DNA from: JANXQG01 sp037147235
GTDB taxonomy: Bacteria; Planctomycetota; Planctomycetia; Pirellulales; Thermoguttaceae
NCBI GenBank assembly: GCA_037147235.1
Contig: JBAWVO010000298.1
Span: 1 to 7,895, forward strand
Direction of reading: 5' to 3'
DNA length: 7,895 bases
Shown here in pieces: positions 1-5,580 of this stretch (positions within the stretch are counted from its first letter, which is position 1; the number at the start of each line of letters is the position of its first letter). Under the pieces are notes generated by a model. It ran no database searches. It saw only the letters and a program-made list of their open reading frames with translations, and was not told where the DNA came from. A program made the translations under genes and the position numbers.

Positions 1-122
1 CCAGGTGGGGCTTTCACCCACTGAAACACACACGCCTTCACGGCGCACGGACACAATACCAATTCCTCGAAAATCAGTAATGTGTCCCCCGATTTAATTG
101 TGGAAACGTAATCGAAAGTCGC

Positions 123-151
123 TTGACTTCCGATAAACACAACAATATCAT
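123..151 (+). promoter_or_regulatory. Sigma70-type promoter for the HTH locus
   Basis: A -35 box TTGACT (123-128) is followed, after a 17-bp spacer, by a -10 box TATCAT (146-151). Each box matches the consensus at five of six positions, and the spacing is ideal. Transcription would begin near 158, at or next to the first codon of the truncated reading frame at 158. That transcript would then be almost leaderless for this frame and would carry about 124 nt before the HTH start at 282. Seen by eye; no start-site data are available. Confidence 0.6.
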
Positions 152-157
152 TGTGTT
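136..157. promoter_or_regulatory. Candidate operator: dyad over the -10 box
   Basis: AACACAA (136-142) and TTGTGTT (151-157) form a perfect 7-bp inverted repeat with an 8-bp centre that contains most of the -10 hexamer. A nested alternative pairing is ACAAT/ATTGT (142-146 and 150-154). A dyad here would let a dimeric repressor block RNA polymerase. The obvious candidate is the HTH protein encoded just downstream, since antitoxin-type XRE proteins commonly autoregulate. The dyad is seen; the binding partner is inferred. Confidence 0.45.
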
Positions 158-285
158 ATGATCCCGCCTTTTGATAGCAACGGAAATCTGCCCCAGGCAT
201 CCACGTAGCAACCTGGGCTGAAGTTCTCGCGGCATTTGGATCAACGCCGCATCGAATCCGTCTCTTGCAGGGAAGGCGACCATGA
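158..285 (+). pseudogene. Truncated, frameshifted remnant of a MIPPF...PPGIH family gene (DUF6932-like)
   Basis: From ATG at 158 the frame reads MIPPFDSNGNLPQAST and stops at TAG 206-208. A one-base slip back at the CCCC run (191-194) instead gives MIPPFDSNGNLPPGIH, then VATWAEVLAAFGSTPHRIRL, then LQGRRP, ending at TGA 283-285. From memory this matches the N-terminus of a family (DUF6932, nucleotidyltransferase-like) that begins MIPPF, has LPPGIH and an 'FG..PHR..LL.GL' segment, and normally runs well over 100 residues. Only about 42 codons remain, so the gene appears both frameshifted and 3'-deleted. The restored frame ends exactly on the HTH start (ATGA overlap 282-285), as in translationally coupled pairs. 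Alternatives are a real leader peptide with -1 frameshifting, or an assembly error in the C run combined with a true truncation. The family assignment needs a search. Confidence 0.6.
269..276 (+). promoter_or_regulatory. Ribosome binding site of the HTH gene
   Basis: AGGGAAGG lies 5 nt before the ATG at 282, close to an ideal Shine-Dalgarno. It supports that start even if the upstream coupled frame is no longer translated to its end. Confidence 0.55.
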
Positions 286-719
286 TCAGCAACGAGCGAC
301 AATACCGGATCACAAAGGCTCATGCGGAGAAGTTTTCGCGAGCCTTGCAGGAAGCGACCGCGCACAGTGGCGTCGATCCGCTCTTGGAGAAGTTGGAACG
401 GGATGCACTTAGCAGCCAGTTGCACGATCTTGAGCAGGAATTGCAGGAATACGAGATGTTGCGCTCCGGCGAGGAAAGCGTTTTGACGCTCGACTCCTTT
501 GCGGAACTCCCTCACGCGCTGATCAAGGCGCGTGTCGCGTCCGGACTAACGCAGAAAGACCTGGCAGATCGGCTAGGGCTGAAAGAACAACAGATCCAAC
601 GCTACGAGGCAACCGATTACACGGCGGCAAGCGTGCGCAGGCTGAAGCAAGTGATCGAGGCCCTCGATATTCGCGTCCACGCTGACGTTTTTCTAGGTGC
701 GCCCAAGGCGGCCAGGTAA
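282..719 (+). CDS. XRE-family helix-turn-helix protein, antitoxin-like
   Basis: The protein has 145 residues. Its N-terminal part (1-65) starts MISNERQYRITK and contains a charged, probably coiled-coil helix (about 33-62, ending EQELQEYEMLRSGE). Residues 76-130 form a Cro/C1-type HTH: LPHALIKARVASGLTQKDLA, then a turn, then the recognition segment LKEQQIQRYEATDY. The short tail ends at APKAAR. Similar proteins, recalled from memory, are small DNA-binding partners encoded next to a second small gene in toxin-antitoxin-like pairs. Here the upstream partner survives only as a broken stub (158-285), which would leave an orphan regulator or antitoxin. The ATG at 282 has a good ribosome binding site. 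The dyad over the promoter suggests autorepression. The gene converges on the glycosyltransferase gene. DNA binding is well supported by the motif; the antitoxin role is inference. Confidence 0.8.
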   Translation: MISNERQYRITKAHAEKFSRALQEATAHSGVDPLLEKLERDALSSQLHDLEQELQEYEMLRSGEESVLTLDSFAELPHALIKARVASGLTQKDLADRLGLKEQQIQRYEATDYTAASVRRLKQVIEALDIRVHADVFLGAPKAAR

Positions 720-760
720 CTAATCCGCGCAGCACGTGTCGCCGATTACCGGCCGGCGTG

Positions 761-779
761 GGTTCGGGGGACACGAACC
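761..779. terminator. Small hairpin between two convergent genes
   Basis: GGTTCG (761-766) and CGAACC (774-779) form a perfect 6-bp stem around the loop GGGGACA, in the 121-bp gap between the convergent HTH and glycosyltransferase stop codons. There is no T run on either side, so it is a poor intrinsic terminator. Its position is suggestive, but it may simply be part of the repeat motif TCGGGGGACAC (764-774). Confidence 0.25.
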
Positions 780-840
780 GATTATGGGTGTTTGAGTAAC
801 TTCGACGAACGACCTGCCTTCTGTGGGCGCGGGATACGAC

Positions 841-2070
841 CTATGACTCGTTCCAGCCCTTCCGTAACCGCCATTGCAGGCAAGCCATGCTCCAACTGCT
901 TGAGCCTATCCAACGCAGCGCGTTCCAGCAGCGCGCCCATCCCTTGCGGCGCAAACACCCGATCCCTTGCGGAATCAGACGGACAAGGCGGGCGAGTCGC
1001 GGTTGCCGCAAACGGGCGTCAACCGCATGAGTCTCGATGATCCGCTGCGGTCGCACACGACCCACAAGCTGCTCGATCTGACGCAGAAAGACGGATTCAA
1101 ATATCTCTTGCGAATAATGGTTTTCAATTTCCAGTCGGGCTTGCTGTTGAATTTTTTTCCGGAGATTGGCATCGTCGACGAGTTGTCGCAGGGCACGATA
1201 CCATGCCTCGGCATCGTTGGCGACCAAGAGGCCTGTCTCGCCATGCCGCACGCAATCAGAGTAGACCTCCACGTCGGAATAGATGCCCGCGATGCCGCAA
1301 GCACCGTACTCGCGAAACTTGGTGTTCGTTTTTGAACGATGAAAGACGTCGTCGGCCAACGGGGCAAGGCCGATCTCGAACCCGGCTGCCGAGAAGCGGC
1401 GGAGAAAACGGTCGTAGTTATGCACCACGCCGTGATGCCGCACCGCGGGTAGTTCGGCCGGTGGTCGCGGGCCCCAAAAGTGTGCCTCGACCCGCGGTCC
1501 CTCCTCGTCCATCAACCGCCGTAGGGCAGGAAGGAAGATCCGCCCCAACGAATCGTCGAGCCGGCTGGTTGCGTAGATTAGTTTCACGGGTCCGCCGGGC
1601 AACTTCGCGGGCTGACGCACCTGGTGAAGATCGACCGCGCCGGCAACCATTTCCACATGGGAATTCAGACGTCCGGCAGATGCGAGCAGCGGTCGGGAGT
1701 AAACGCGCACCAGGCTTGCGGCAGTGAGATACTCGGTCAGCATGGCCAACTGCTCGGGTTGGGCGAAGGCCCGGCCGCTGGCGGAATCGGGCGGAAGCTC
1801 GAAGAAGTTGTCGTCCAGGTCATAGAGCACCGGCACGCCCACAGTGATCGCTGCGCGAAGCAATTCGGCGCGATCGGGCCGGACGTTGCGACAAAACACG
1901 AGGAGATCGGCCTTATCGACATCGCGAGGCGAGGCCATGCTTTCCAGCGTTACCCATGCCCGCACCCGGCCGGCCTCGTGCAAAGCCACCAGCGGCTTGA
2001 CAATATTGATCCACGTTGAAGGGCATAGCCGTGGGAGGATCGCCACGACTCGCGGAGAAAAGGTAGACAT
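841..2070 (-). CDS. GT-B fold glycosyltransferase (GT4-like)
   Basis: The protein has 409 residues from ATG at 2070 (start MSTFSPRVVAILPR). It probably transfers a sugar from an activated donor during surface polysaccharide or glycan synthesis in the cytosol. The N-terminal half holds the first Rossmann-like domain, with VPVLYDLDDNFFELP at about 79-93, a segment also seen in relatives. The C-terminal half shows the donor-domain pattern: SKTNTKFREYGACGIAGIYS (246-265), then HGETGLLVANDAEAW (276-290) and LVDDANLRKKIQQQAR (297-312). No membrane helix is obvious. The tail (340-409) is rich in Arg and Trp and not recognisable. An upstream in-frame ATG at 2316 would overlap the exoribonuclease gene and translate repeat sequence, so the start at 2070 is preferred, although its ribosome binding site is weak. 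Donor and acceptor cannot be named. Confidence 0.75.
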   Translation of the reverse strand: MSTFSPRVVAILPRLCPSTWINIVKPLVALHEAGRVRAWVTLESMASPRDVDKADLLVFCRNVRPDRAELLRAAITVGVPVLYDLDDNFFELPPDSASGRAFAQPEQLAMLTEYLTAASLVRVYSRPLLASAGRLNSHVEMVAGAVDLHQVRQPAKLPGGPVKLIYATSRLDDSLGRIFLPALRRLMDEEGPRVEAHFWGPRPPAELPAVRHHGVVHNYDRFLRRFSAAGFEIGLAPLADDVFHRSKTNTKFREYGACGIAGIYSDVEVYSDCVRHGETGLLVANDAEAWYRALRQLVDDANLRKKIQQQARLEIENHYSQEIFESVFLRQIEQLVGRVRPQRIIETHAVDARLRQPRLARLVRLIPQGIGCLRRKGWARCWNALRWIGSSSWSMACLQWRLRKGWNES

Positions 2071-2189
2071 GAACGAAAATAGAATCTTTCTTTTGCGCCC
2101 TTTGTGTTCTCTTGCGGTGAATACTAATAAAATCTGGTTCACCCGTCTCAAGGGTGTGCAAACGCAAATCATGTACAGGCAGCGTGTTT

Positions 2190-2233
2190 CTGTCCCGGAG
2201 TTGGGTATTTGACAATAGCCAACTCCGGGACAG
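2190..2233. repeat. Long palindromic hairpin element in the glycosyltransferase leader
   Basis: CTGTCCCGGAGTTGG (2190-2204) pairs perfectly with CCAACTCCGGGACAG (2219-2233). After a single G-G mismatch the stem continues for 4 bp (TATT/AATA) to a TGAC tetraloop, making a 44-bp hairpin. No T run follows on either strand, so it does not look like an intrinsic terminator. It lies 48 bp past the exoribonuclease stop and about 120 bp before the glycosyltransferase start, in a 211-bp gap (2071-2281) without a gene. Most likely it is a dispersed palindromic repeat. The remainder of the gap includes a purine-rich minus-strand stretch (about 2071-2121). Confidence 0.6.
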
Positions 2234-2281
2234 GGAAATCCAAGCCAACTTGCGTGATACAACGATGCCGAATCGTCCGGT

Positions 2282-3280
2282 TCATTCCCCCCGATACACT
2301 TGCTGCGCCAGGGCATTCTTCTTGGAAGTCAAGGGGCCTTCGCTGGTATCGTTCCGCAGAACCTCGGCCATCATGTGGAACTTGGCGTCGATATCGTCGG
2401 CATAATGGACAAGCAGGGCCTCGGGTGTCATTGGCGGCTTGGGGGAACCCCATTCCGGCAGTCGCTGATGGGCAATAATCAAATGTTCCAGCCGCAAGAG
2501 CGTGTCGGGCGGCAAAGGGCAGGCAGACACCGTCTCGCGAACGATATCGCGGCCTTGCAGCAAGTGGCCGATCAATGAGCCGCTTGCCGTGTAGACCGTG
2601 CCGGTGGGCCGTTGCTCTAACTCGCGAAGCTTGCCGACATCGTGCAAGATCGCGCCGGCCACGGCCATCGACTTGTCCAACGGCGGCTCCAATTCGTCGT
2701 AATACTCGGCGTACTTATCGGCTAAGTAGATCACCGTCCGCGTCACGCTCAACGTATGTTCGAGCCATCCGGCCACGAAGGCGTGATGATTATGCCGAGC
2801 CGCCGGGATACGCAGCAATTCATCGCGGTTGTCGATAAGAATCCTCTCGACAAGCGATTGCAGGGCCGTGTCGGTGATCCGTTCGCGGACGATCAGCAAC
2901 ATCTCCTCGAACATCCGCTGCGGCTCGTAGCGCGACTGCGGTTGGCAGACTGCGGGGTTGAATCCATCGGCCGCGTCGGCGTCACAGACCTCGCGGATCT
3001 TGCGAAGATCAAGCTGCGGGCCATAGTTTGTTTCGCGATAGACGGCGCGAACCTTATAGAATGTCCCGGGCGTCCACTTGTCGCGGCACTCGGCCGCCCA
3101 TGGCGAATTGTCCCAGATCGGAAAAACCACCTCGCGTCCACCGTCACGAAAGCCCACCCGATAATACGGCTTGCCTTCCCGGGTCGTGAGTTGCTCCTTC
3201 ACAGTCATGAGGACGAAGATGTCGGCCTCTTGGCCTGGCAGTATGGCGGAAAGAGCGAGAATGGGTATGTTGGTGGGCAT
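2282..3280 (-). CDS. yhaM: YhaM-like 3'-5' exoribonuclease (OB fold plus HD domain)
   Basis: The protein has 332 residues from ATG at 3280, close to the roughly 314 of Bacillus YhaM. Residues 18-97 look like an OB-fold nucleic-acid-binding domain (ADIFVLMTVKEQLTTREGKP onward, with PIWDNS at 54-59 and FYKVRAVYRE at 74-83). Residues 160-300 form an HD phosphohydrolase domain with metal ligands in order: H175 in WLEHTL, H213-D214 in ILHDVGKL, H239 in GHLLQGRD, H271 in IIAHQ, and D295 or D296 in HYADDIDAK. YhaM enzymes are metal-dependent (Mn2+) single-strand 3'-5' exonucleases involved in RNA trimming and decay. A TTG at 3337 in the same frame would add 19 residues encoded by a tandem repeat, rich in Pro and His. 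ATG 3280 is preferred because conservation begins just after it, but neither start has a clear ribosome binding site. Exact substrate is unknown. Confidence 0.8.
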   Translation of the reverse strand: MPTNIPILALSAILPGQEADIFVLMTVKEQLTTREGKPYYRVGFRDGGREVVFPIWDNSPWAAECRDKWTPGTFYKVRAVYRETNYGPQLDLRKIREVCDADAADGFNPAVCQPQSRYEPQRMFEEMLLIVRERITDTALQSLVERILIDNRDELLRIPAARHNHHAFVAGWLEHTLSVTRTVIYLADKYAEYYDELEPPLDKSMAVAGAILHDVGKLRELEQRPTGTVYTASGSLIGHLLQGRDIVRETVSACPLPPDTLLRLEHLIIAHQRLPEWGSPKPPMTPEALLVHYADDIDAKFHMMAEVLRNDTSEGPLTSKKNALAQQVYRGE

Positions 3281-3290
3281 GGTAGTGGGC

Positions 3291-3318
3291 AGTGGATGGT
3301 GGATAGTGGATGGTGGAG
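3291..3318. repeat. 14-bp tandem repeat just before the exoribonuclease start
   Basis: AGTGGATGGTGGAT (3291-3304) is repeated at 3305-3318 with one change at the last base. A degenerate GGTAGTGGGC (3281-3290) follows on the gene side. It occupies exactly the place where a ribosome binding site for ATG 3280 would be expected, and read in frame it encodes a Pro/His-rich stretch. Confidence 0.6.
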
Positions 3319-3393
3319 GATGAGAGGAACTTATCAAAGTTTGATTTTATCATCAGAGCGGGGGCGTGAAAACGTGGCGGTTCGGGGAATTGT

Positions 3394-3504
3394 GGCTCTC
3401 CGCCAAGTTTGTGGTGCGGGCGTCTCGCCTGCCTAGTTCAACCCCAACATCTTGGGCAGGCGGGACGCCCGCACCACAATTATCCGCAAACCCGGCGGAG
3501 AGCC
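3394..3504. mobile_element. 111-bp palindromic mini-element, copy 1 (intergenic)
   Basis: The element is bounded by the 11-bp inverted repeats GGCTCTCCGCC (3394-3404) and GGCGGAGAGCC (3494-3504). Inside, a long near-perfect stem runs from GTGCGGGCGTCTCGCCTGCC to its mirror GGCAGGCGGGACGCCCGCAC. It differs from copy 2 (5046-5156) at only four positions and has the same orientation. GGAATTGT (3386-3393) on the left and GGAATTAT (3505-3512) on the right form a direct repeat matching at 7 of 8 bases, consistent with a target-site duplication. It encodes no protein of its own, so any movement must rely on a transposase elsewhere. It sits 12 bp past the pabB-pabC stop and its RNA stem might stabilise that transcript's 3' end. 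Confidence 0.8.
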
Positions 3505-3516
3505 GGAATTATTTGC

Positions 3517-5529
3517 TCACCAAACTCTTGCCCGAAGTCCTGCCGCAACGGATCGAGCGTCTCGCGGACCGATAATCCGTGCCTTCCGCCAAAGCCGCAC
3601 GGAATTGATGAAGAACAACTCGTCACACTCGGGAATCATTTCCAACGGAACCGCACGCTCGCGGATCATGCCTTCGGCCAGTAGTTTAGCGCGATAAGTC
3701 CCCGCCAGCAGGCCGCAAGATACCGGCGGCGTCCACAAATCCTCGCCGCATCGCACCACAATGTTGCCTCGGACGGTCTCCGTAACCTCGCCCAGTTGAT
3801 TGTAGAGCAGTACATCGTCGCCCTCGCGGCAACCGGTCGCTGCCGAGGCATAGACCTCACGATGGGTTGTTTTGTGATAGAGGAACACGTCCGATGCATC
3901 GACCGGCCTAGCAGCCAACTCCAAGCGGATCGGATCCGGAAACTCCCCTGCACGGATTGGATCGGCTTCACAAGAGATTTTGCCGTCGCGGGCCACCAGC
4001 AGGCGGATCTTGTGCGACATGGCTGGCAGCCTCGCGGCCAGGGCGGTCAGTTCATGCGCAGCGTTCTCATCGCAGTGCGGAAAGCCAAAATATTCGGCCG
4101 ACTCTCGCAACCGTCGCAGGTGTTCGCTCAAACAGAAGTATCCATCGGCGGGTGTCCAGAGAAGTGTCTCAAGGAGTGAGAATTTCGGTTGCGTGGTGCT
4201 GAGGATCTTGGCCTTCAGCAAACACTCTTCATATTCGCCCTGGGGGGTTGAGTCCCAGACAACCCCGCCACCTACGCCATACTCAGCCTCCTGCCGTGCT
4301 TTGTCGATGAGCACCGTGCGAATAGCCACGTTGAACTGGGCACGGCGTCCCGGTGCGATCCAGCCGATGCTGCCCGTATAGACCCGCCGTGGTTCGGTTT
4401 CACTCTGGGCGATGATTCGCATCGTACTCGCTTTCGGAGCACCCGTGATCGATGCACAAGGAAACATTGCGGCGAAGATTTCGGGCAGCCCAGCATCGGT
4501 CTCGGCCGACACGCAGGAAGTCATCTGCCAGAGCGTTGGATAACGCTCGACACGAAACAAGTCGCTCACCTGCACGCTGCCAACCCGAGCGATCCGACCC
4601 AGGTCGTTACGCATCATATCGACGATCATGGCGTTTTCAGCCCGGTTCTTCTCGGAGGCAGCAAGCTCCGCAGCCTGGGACTGATCTTCGGCATACCAGC
4701 GTCCGCGGGCGATCGTCCCTTTCATGGGTCGTGAGACAATCCGCGGACCTTCAAGTTCAAAAAACAACTCAGGCGACGCCGAACAAATTGCGAATTCGGG
4801 CGTTTCGACATAAGCGGCATACGGCGGCCGCTGGGCAGCAACGAGGTTCTCGAAAAGGTGCCACGGATCACGATTGGCCGCCTGTTTCATGCGGAAAGTG
4901 TAATTTACCTGATACGTTTCGCCTGCGGCAATAGCGTCACGAAGCCGGCCGATGACTGCGGTGTACTCGTCGACGGTGACCGAAGGCCGCCACGGCGAGT
5001 CCAACGCACGTACGTCAGGCTTTCCAGCCTGACTTGGCTGTTTTGGGCTCTCCGCCAAGTTTGTTGTGCGGGCGTCTCGCCTGCCCGGTTCAACCACAAC
5101 ATCTTGGGCAGGCGGGACGCCCGCACCACAATTATCCGCAAACCCGGCGGAGAGCCTCTGTTTTGTCAGGCTGGAAAGCCTGACGTACTTTTCTGCCGGA
5201 GTAATAGACGACGGCAGCGCGATCGTTTCCATGGCAGGAAACAGCCCAAACCACAGCAGCGGAAATCTTGGGGCTTCGCGGACGCTCAGTGCGCGATCGA
5301 AGGCCGGGGCCGCCTCGTAACTGACGAATCCGGCGGCATGAAGCCCCTGCGATTCCACCTGCTGCTCCACACGCCGCAGGCAGTCCATCACCTCGTCGTG
5401 ACGACAGGTCTCGACGATCTCGCAGGGGCACGTGAACGATTGCCAAGCACCGGCCGACGCATCGTAAAGCACGACTTTTGGGCAGTTTTCCGGCTTGAGT
5501 GAGGCGGTGGTCAATTTTGCAAGGTCCAA
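3517..5529 (-). CDS. pabB: Fused aminodeoxychorismate synthase component I / aminodeoxychorismate lyase (PabB-PabC)
   Basis: The protein has 670 residues and makes p-aminobenzoate for folate in the cytosol. The PabB part aminates chorismate; the PabC part, a PLP fold-type IV lyase, releases pyruvate. The PabB core (about 183-445) shows SRPMKGT (266-272), where Lys270 marks PabB rather than TrpE (which has Ala in this position). It also shows SEKNRAENAMIVDMMRNDLG (292-311), SITGAPK (360-366) and DSTPQGEYEECLLKAK (426-441) with the Mg-binding Glu. The lyase part (about 450-670) has LSEHLRRLRESAEYFGFP, the probable PLP Lys553 in YHKTTHREVY, LGEVTETVRGNIVV (579-592) and CGLLAGTYRAKLL (605-617). 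Residues 114-174 are encoded by nested palindromic elements in frame, lying in the linker between the N-terminal region and the core. TTG 5529 is chosen as start because GGAG lies 6 nt before it. The glutaminase partner PabA is not in the window. The gene lies 51 bp after the permease gene and may share its transcript. Confidence 0.88.
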   Translation of the reverse strand: MDLAKLTTASLKPENCPKVVLYDASAGAWQSFTCPCEIVETCRHDEVMDCLRRVEQQVESQGLHAAGFVSYEAAPAFDRALSVREAPRFPLLWFGLFPAMETIALPSSITPAEKYVRLSSLTKQRLSAGFADNCGAGVPPAQDVVVEPGRRDARTTNLAESPKQPSQAGKPDVRALDSPWRPSVTVDEYTAVIGRLRDAIAAGETYQVNYTFRMKQAANRDPWHLFENLVAAQRPPYAAYVETPEFAICSASPELFFELEGPRIVSRPMKGTIARGRWYAEDQSQAAELAASEKNRAENAMIVDMMRNDLGRIARVGSVQVSDLFRVERYPTLWQMTSCVSAETDAGLPEIFAAMFPCASITGAPKASTMRIIAQSETEPRRVYTGSIGWIAPGRRAQFNVAIRTVLIDKARQEAEYGVGGGVVWDSTPQGEYEECLLKAKILSTTQPKFSLLETLLWTPADGYFCLSEHLRRLRESAEYFGFPHCDENAAHELTALAARLPAMSHKIRLLVARDGKISCEADPIRAGEFPDPIRLELAARPVDASDVFLYHKTTHREVYASAATGCREGDDVLLYNQLGEVTETVRGNIVVRCGEDLWTPPVSCGLLAGTYRAKLLAEGMIRERAVPLEMIPECDELFFINSVRLWRKARIIGPRDARSVAAGLRARVW
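5010..5188. mobile_element. Composite double-hairpin (REPIN-like) element inside pabB-pabC
   Basis: The two 24-bp outer arms (5010-5033 and 5165-5188) are perfect reverse complements. Each arm is itself a hairpin: GTCAGGCT, a 4-nt loop (TTCC or GGAA), AGCCTGAC. Without the inner 120 bp (5046-5165) the unit would be 59 bp, two inverted hairpins joined by a short spacer. This is the architecture of REPINs. The composite is read in frame on the minus strand as residues 114-174 of the folate enzyme, including YVRLSSLTK at the start and QAGKPDVR at the end. No stop occurs in that frame. The outer element shows no clear target duplication, so its own insertion is inferred from architecture and from its absence from the expected PabB pattern. 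Confidence 0.75.
5046..5156. mobile_element. 111-bp palindromic mini-element, copy 2 (nested, in coding sequence)
   Basis: The ends GGCTCTCCGCC (5046-5056) and GGCGGAGAGCC (5146-5156) are perfect inverted repeats. An internal stem pairs 5066-5086 with 5106-5126 with one mismatch around a 19-nt loop. It matches copy 1 at 107 of 111 positions. CTGTTTTG occurs at 5038-5045 and again at 5158-5165, flanking the element as a perfect 8-bp direct repeat, the second copy overlapping the first base of the outer right arm. Removing 5046-5165 (120 bp) restores a clean outer element, so this copy entered the outer one. The 120 bp add exactly 40 codons; at protein level the duplication shows as the pair Lys-Gln at 123-124 and again at 163-164. 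Confidence 0.82.
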
Positions 5530-5535
5530 GAATAA

Positions 5536-5539
5536 CTCC
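5536..5539 (-). promoter_or_regulatory. Ribosome binding site deciding the TTG start of pabB-pabC
   Basis: On the minus strand GGAG stands 6 nt upstream of TTG 5529. The next in-frame ATG is at residue 48, inside the N-terminal domain, so the TTG start is strongly favoured. Confidence 0.5.
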
Positions 5540-5580
5540 GCGGTTTGAAAACTAAAAGGTTACCCTTTATCCTCACGCTG

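Larger units (their letters stand above)
82..774. repeat. 11-bp inverted repeat flanking the HTH module
   Basis: GTGTCCCCCGA at 82-92 is the exact reverse complement of TCGGGGGACAC at 764-774. The pair encloses the promoter, the truncated frame and the HTH gene, a span of about 690 bp. Similar GGGGACA-type motifs are, from memory, common at the ends of small mobile elements in planctomycetes and other bacteria. No transposase is present between them, and no target duplication was found. Only the 11-bp match is certain. Positions 1-81, outside the repeat, show no recognisable gene. Confidence 0.3.

Noticed and set aside
2071..2316. N-terminal extension of the glycosyltransferase from ATG 2316
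   Set aside because: It would overlap the end of the exoribonuclease gene and translate the hairpin and low-complexity leader; conserved sequence starts only after ATG 2070.
2756..3436. A 226-codon open frame on the plus strand
   Set aside because: It is antisense to the exoribonuclease gene and runs into repeat sequence; no recognisable motif is present.
4858..5502. A 214-codon open frame on the plus strand across the pabB-pabC gene
   Set aside because: It lies wholly antisense to a gene with complete catalytic motifs and is long only because the GC-rich gene and the palindromic insert are open on both strands.
3517..5529. Identification as anthranilate synthase TrpE
   Set aside because: The active-site motif is PMKGT with Lys, as in PabB, instead of the Ala of TrpE, and a PabC-type lyase is fused to it.
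5555..5568. AAAGG/CCTTT hairpin between permease and pabB-pabC as a terminator
   Set aside because: The stem has only 5 mostly A-T pairs, and the 51-bp gap with tight gene order argues for read-through.
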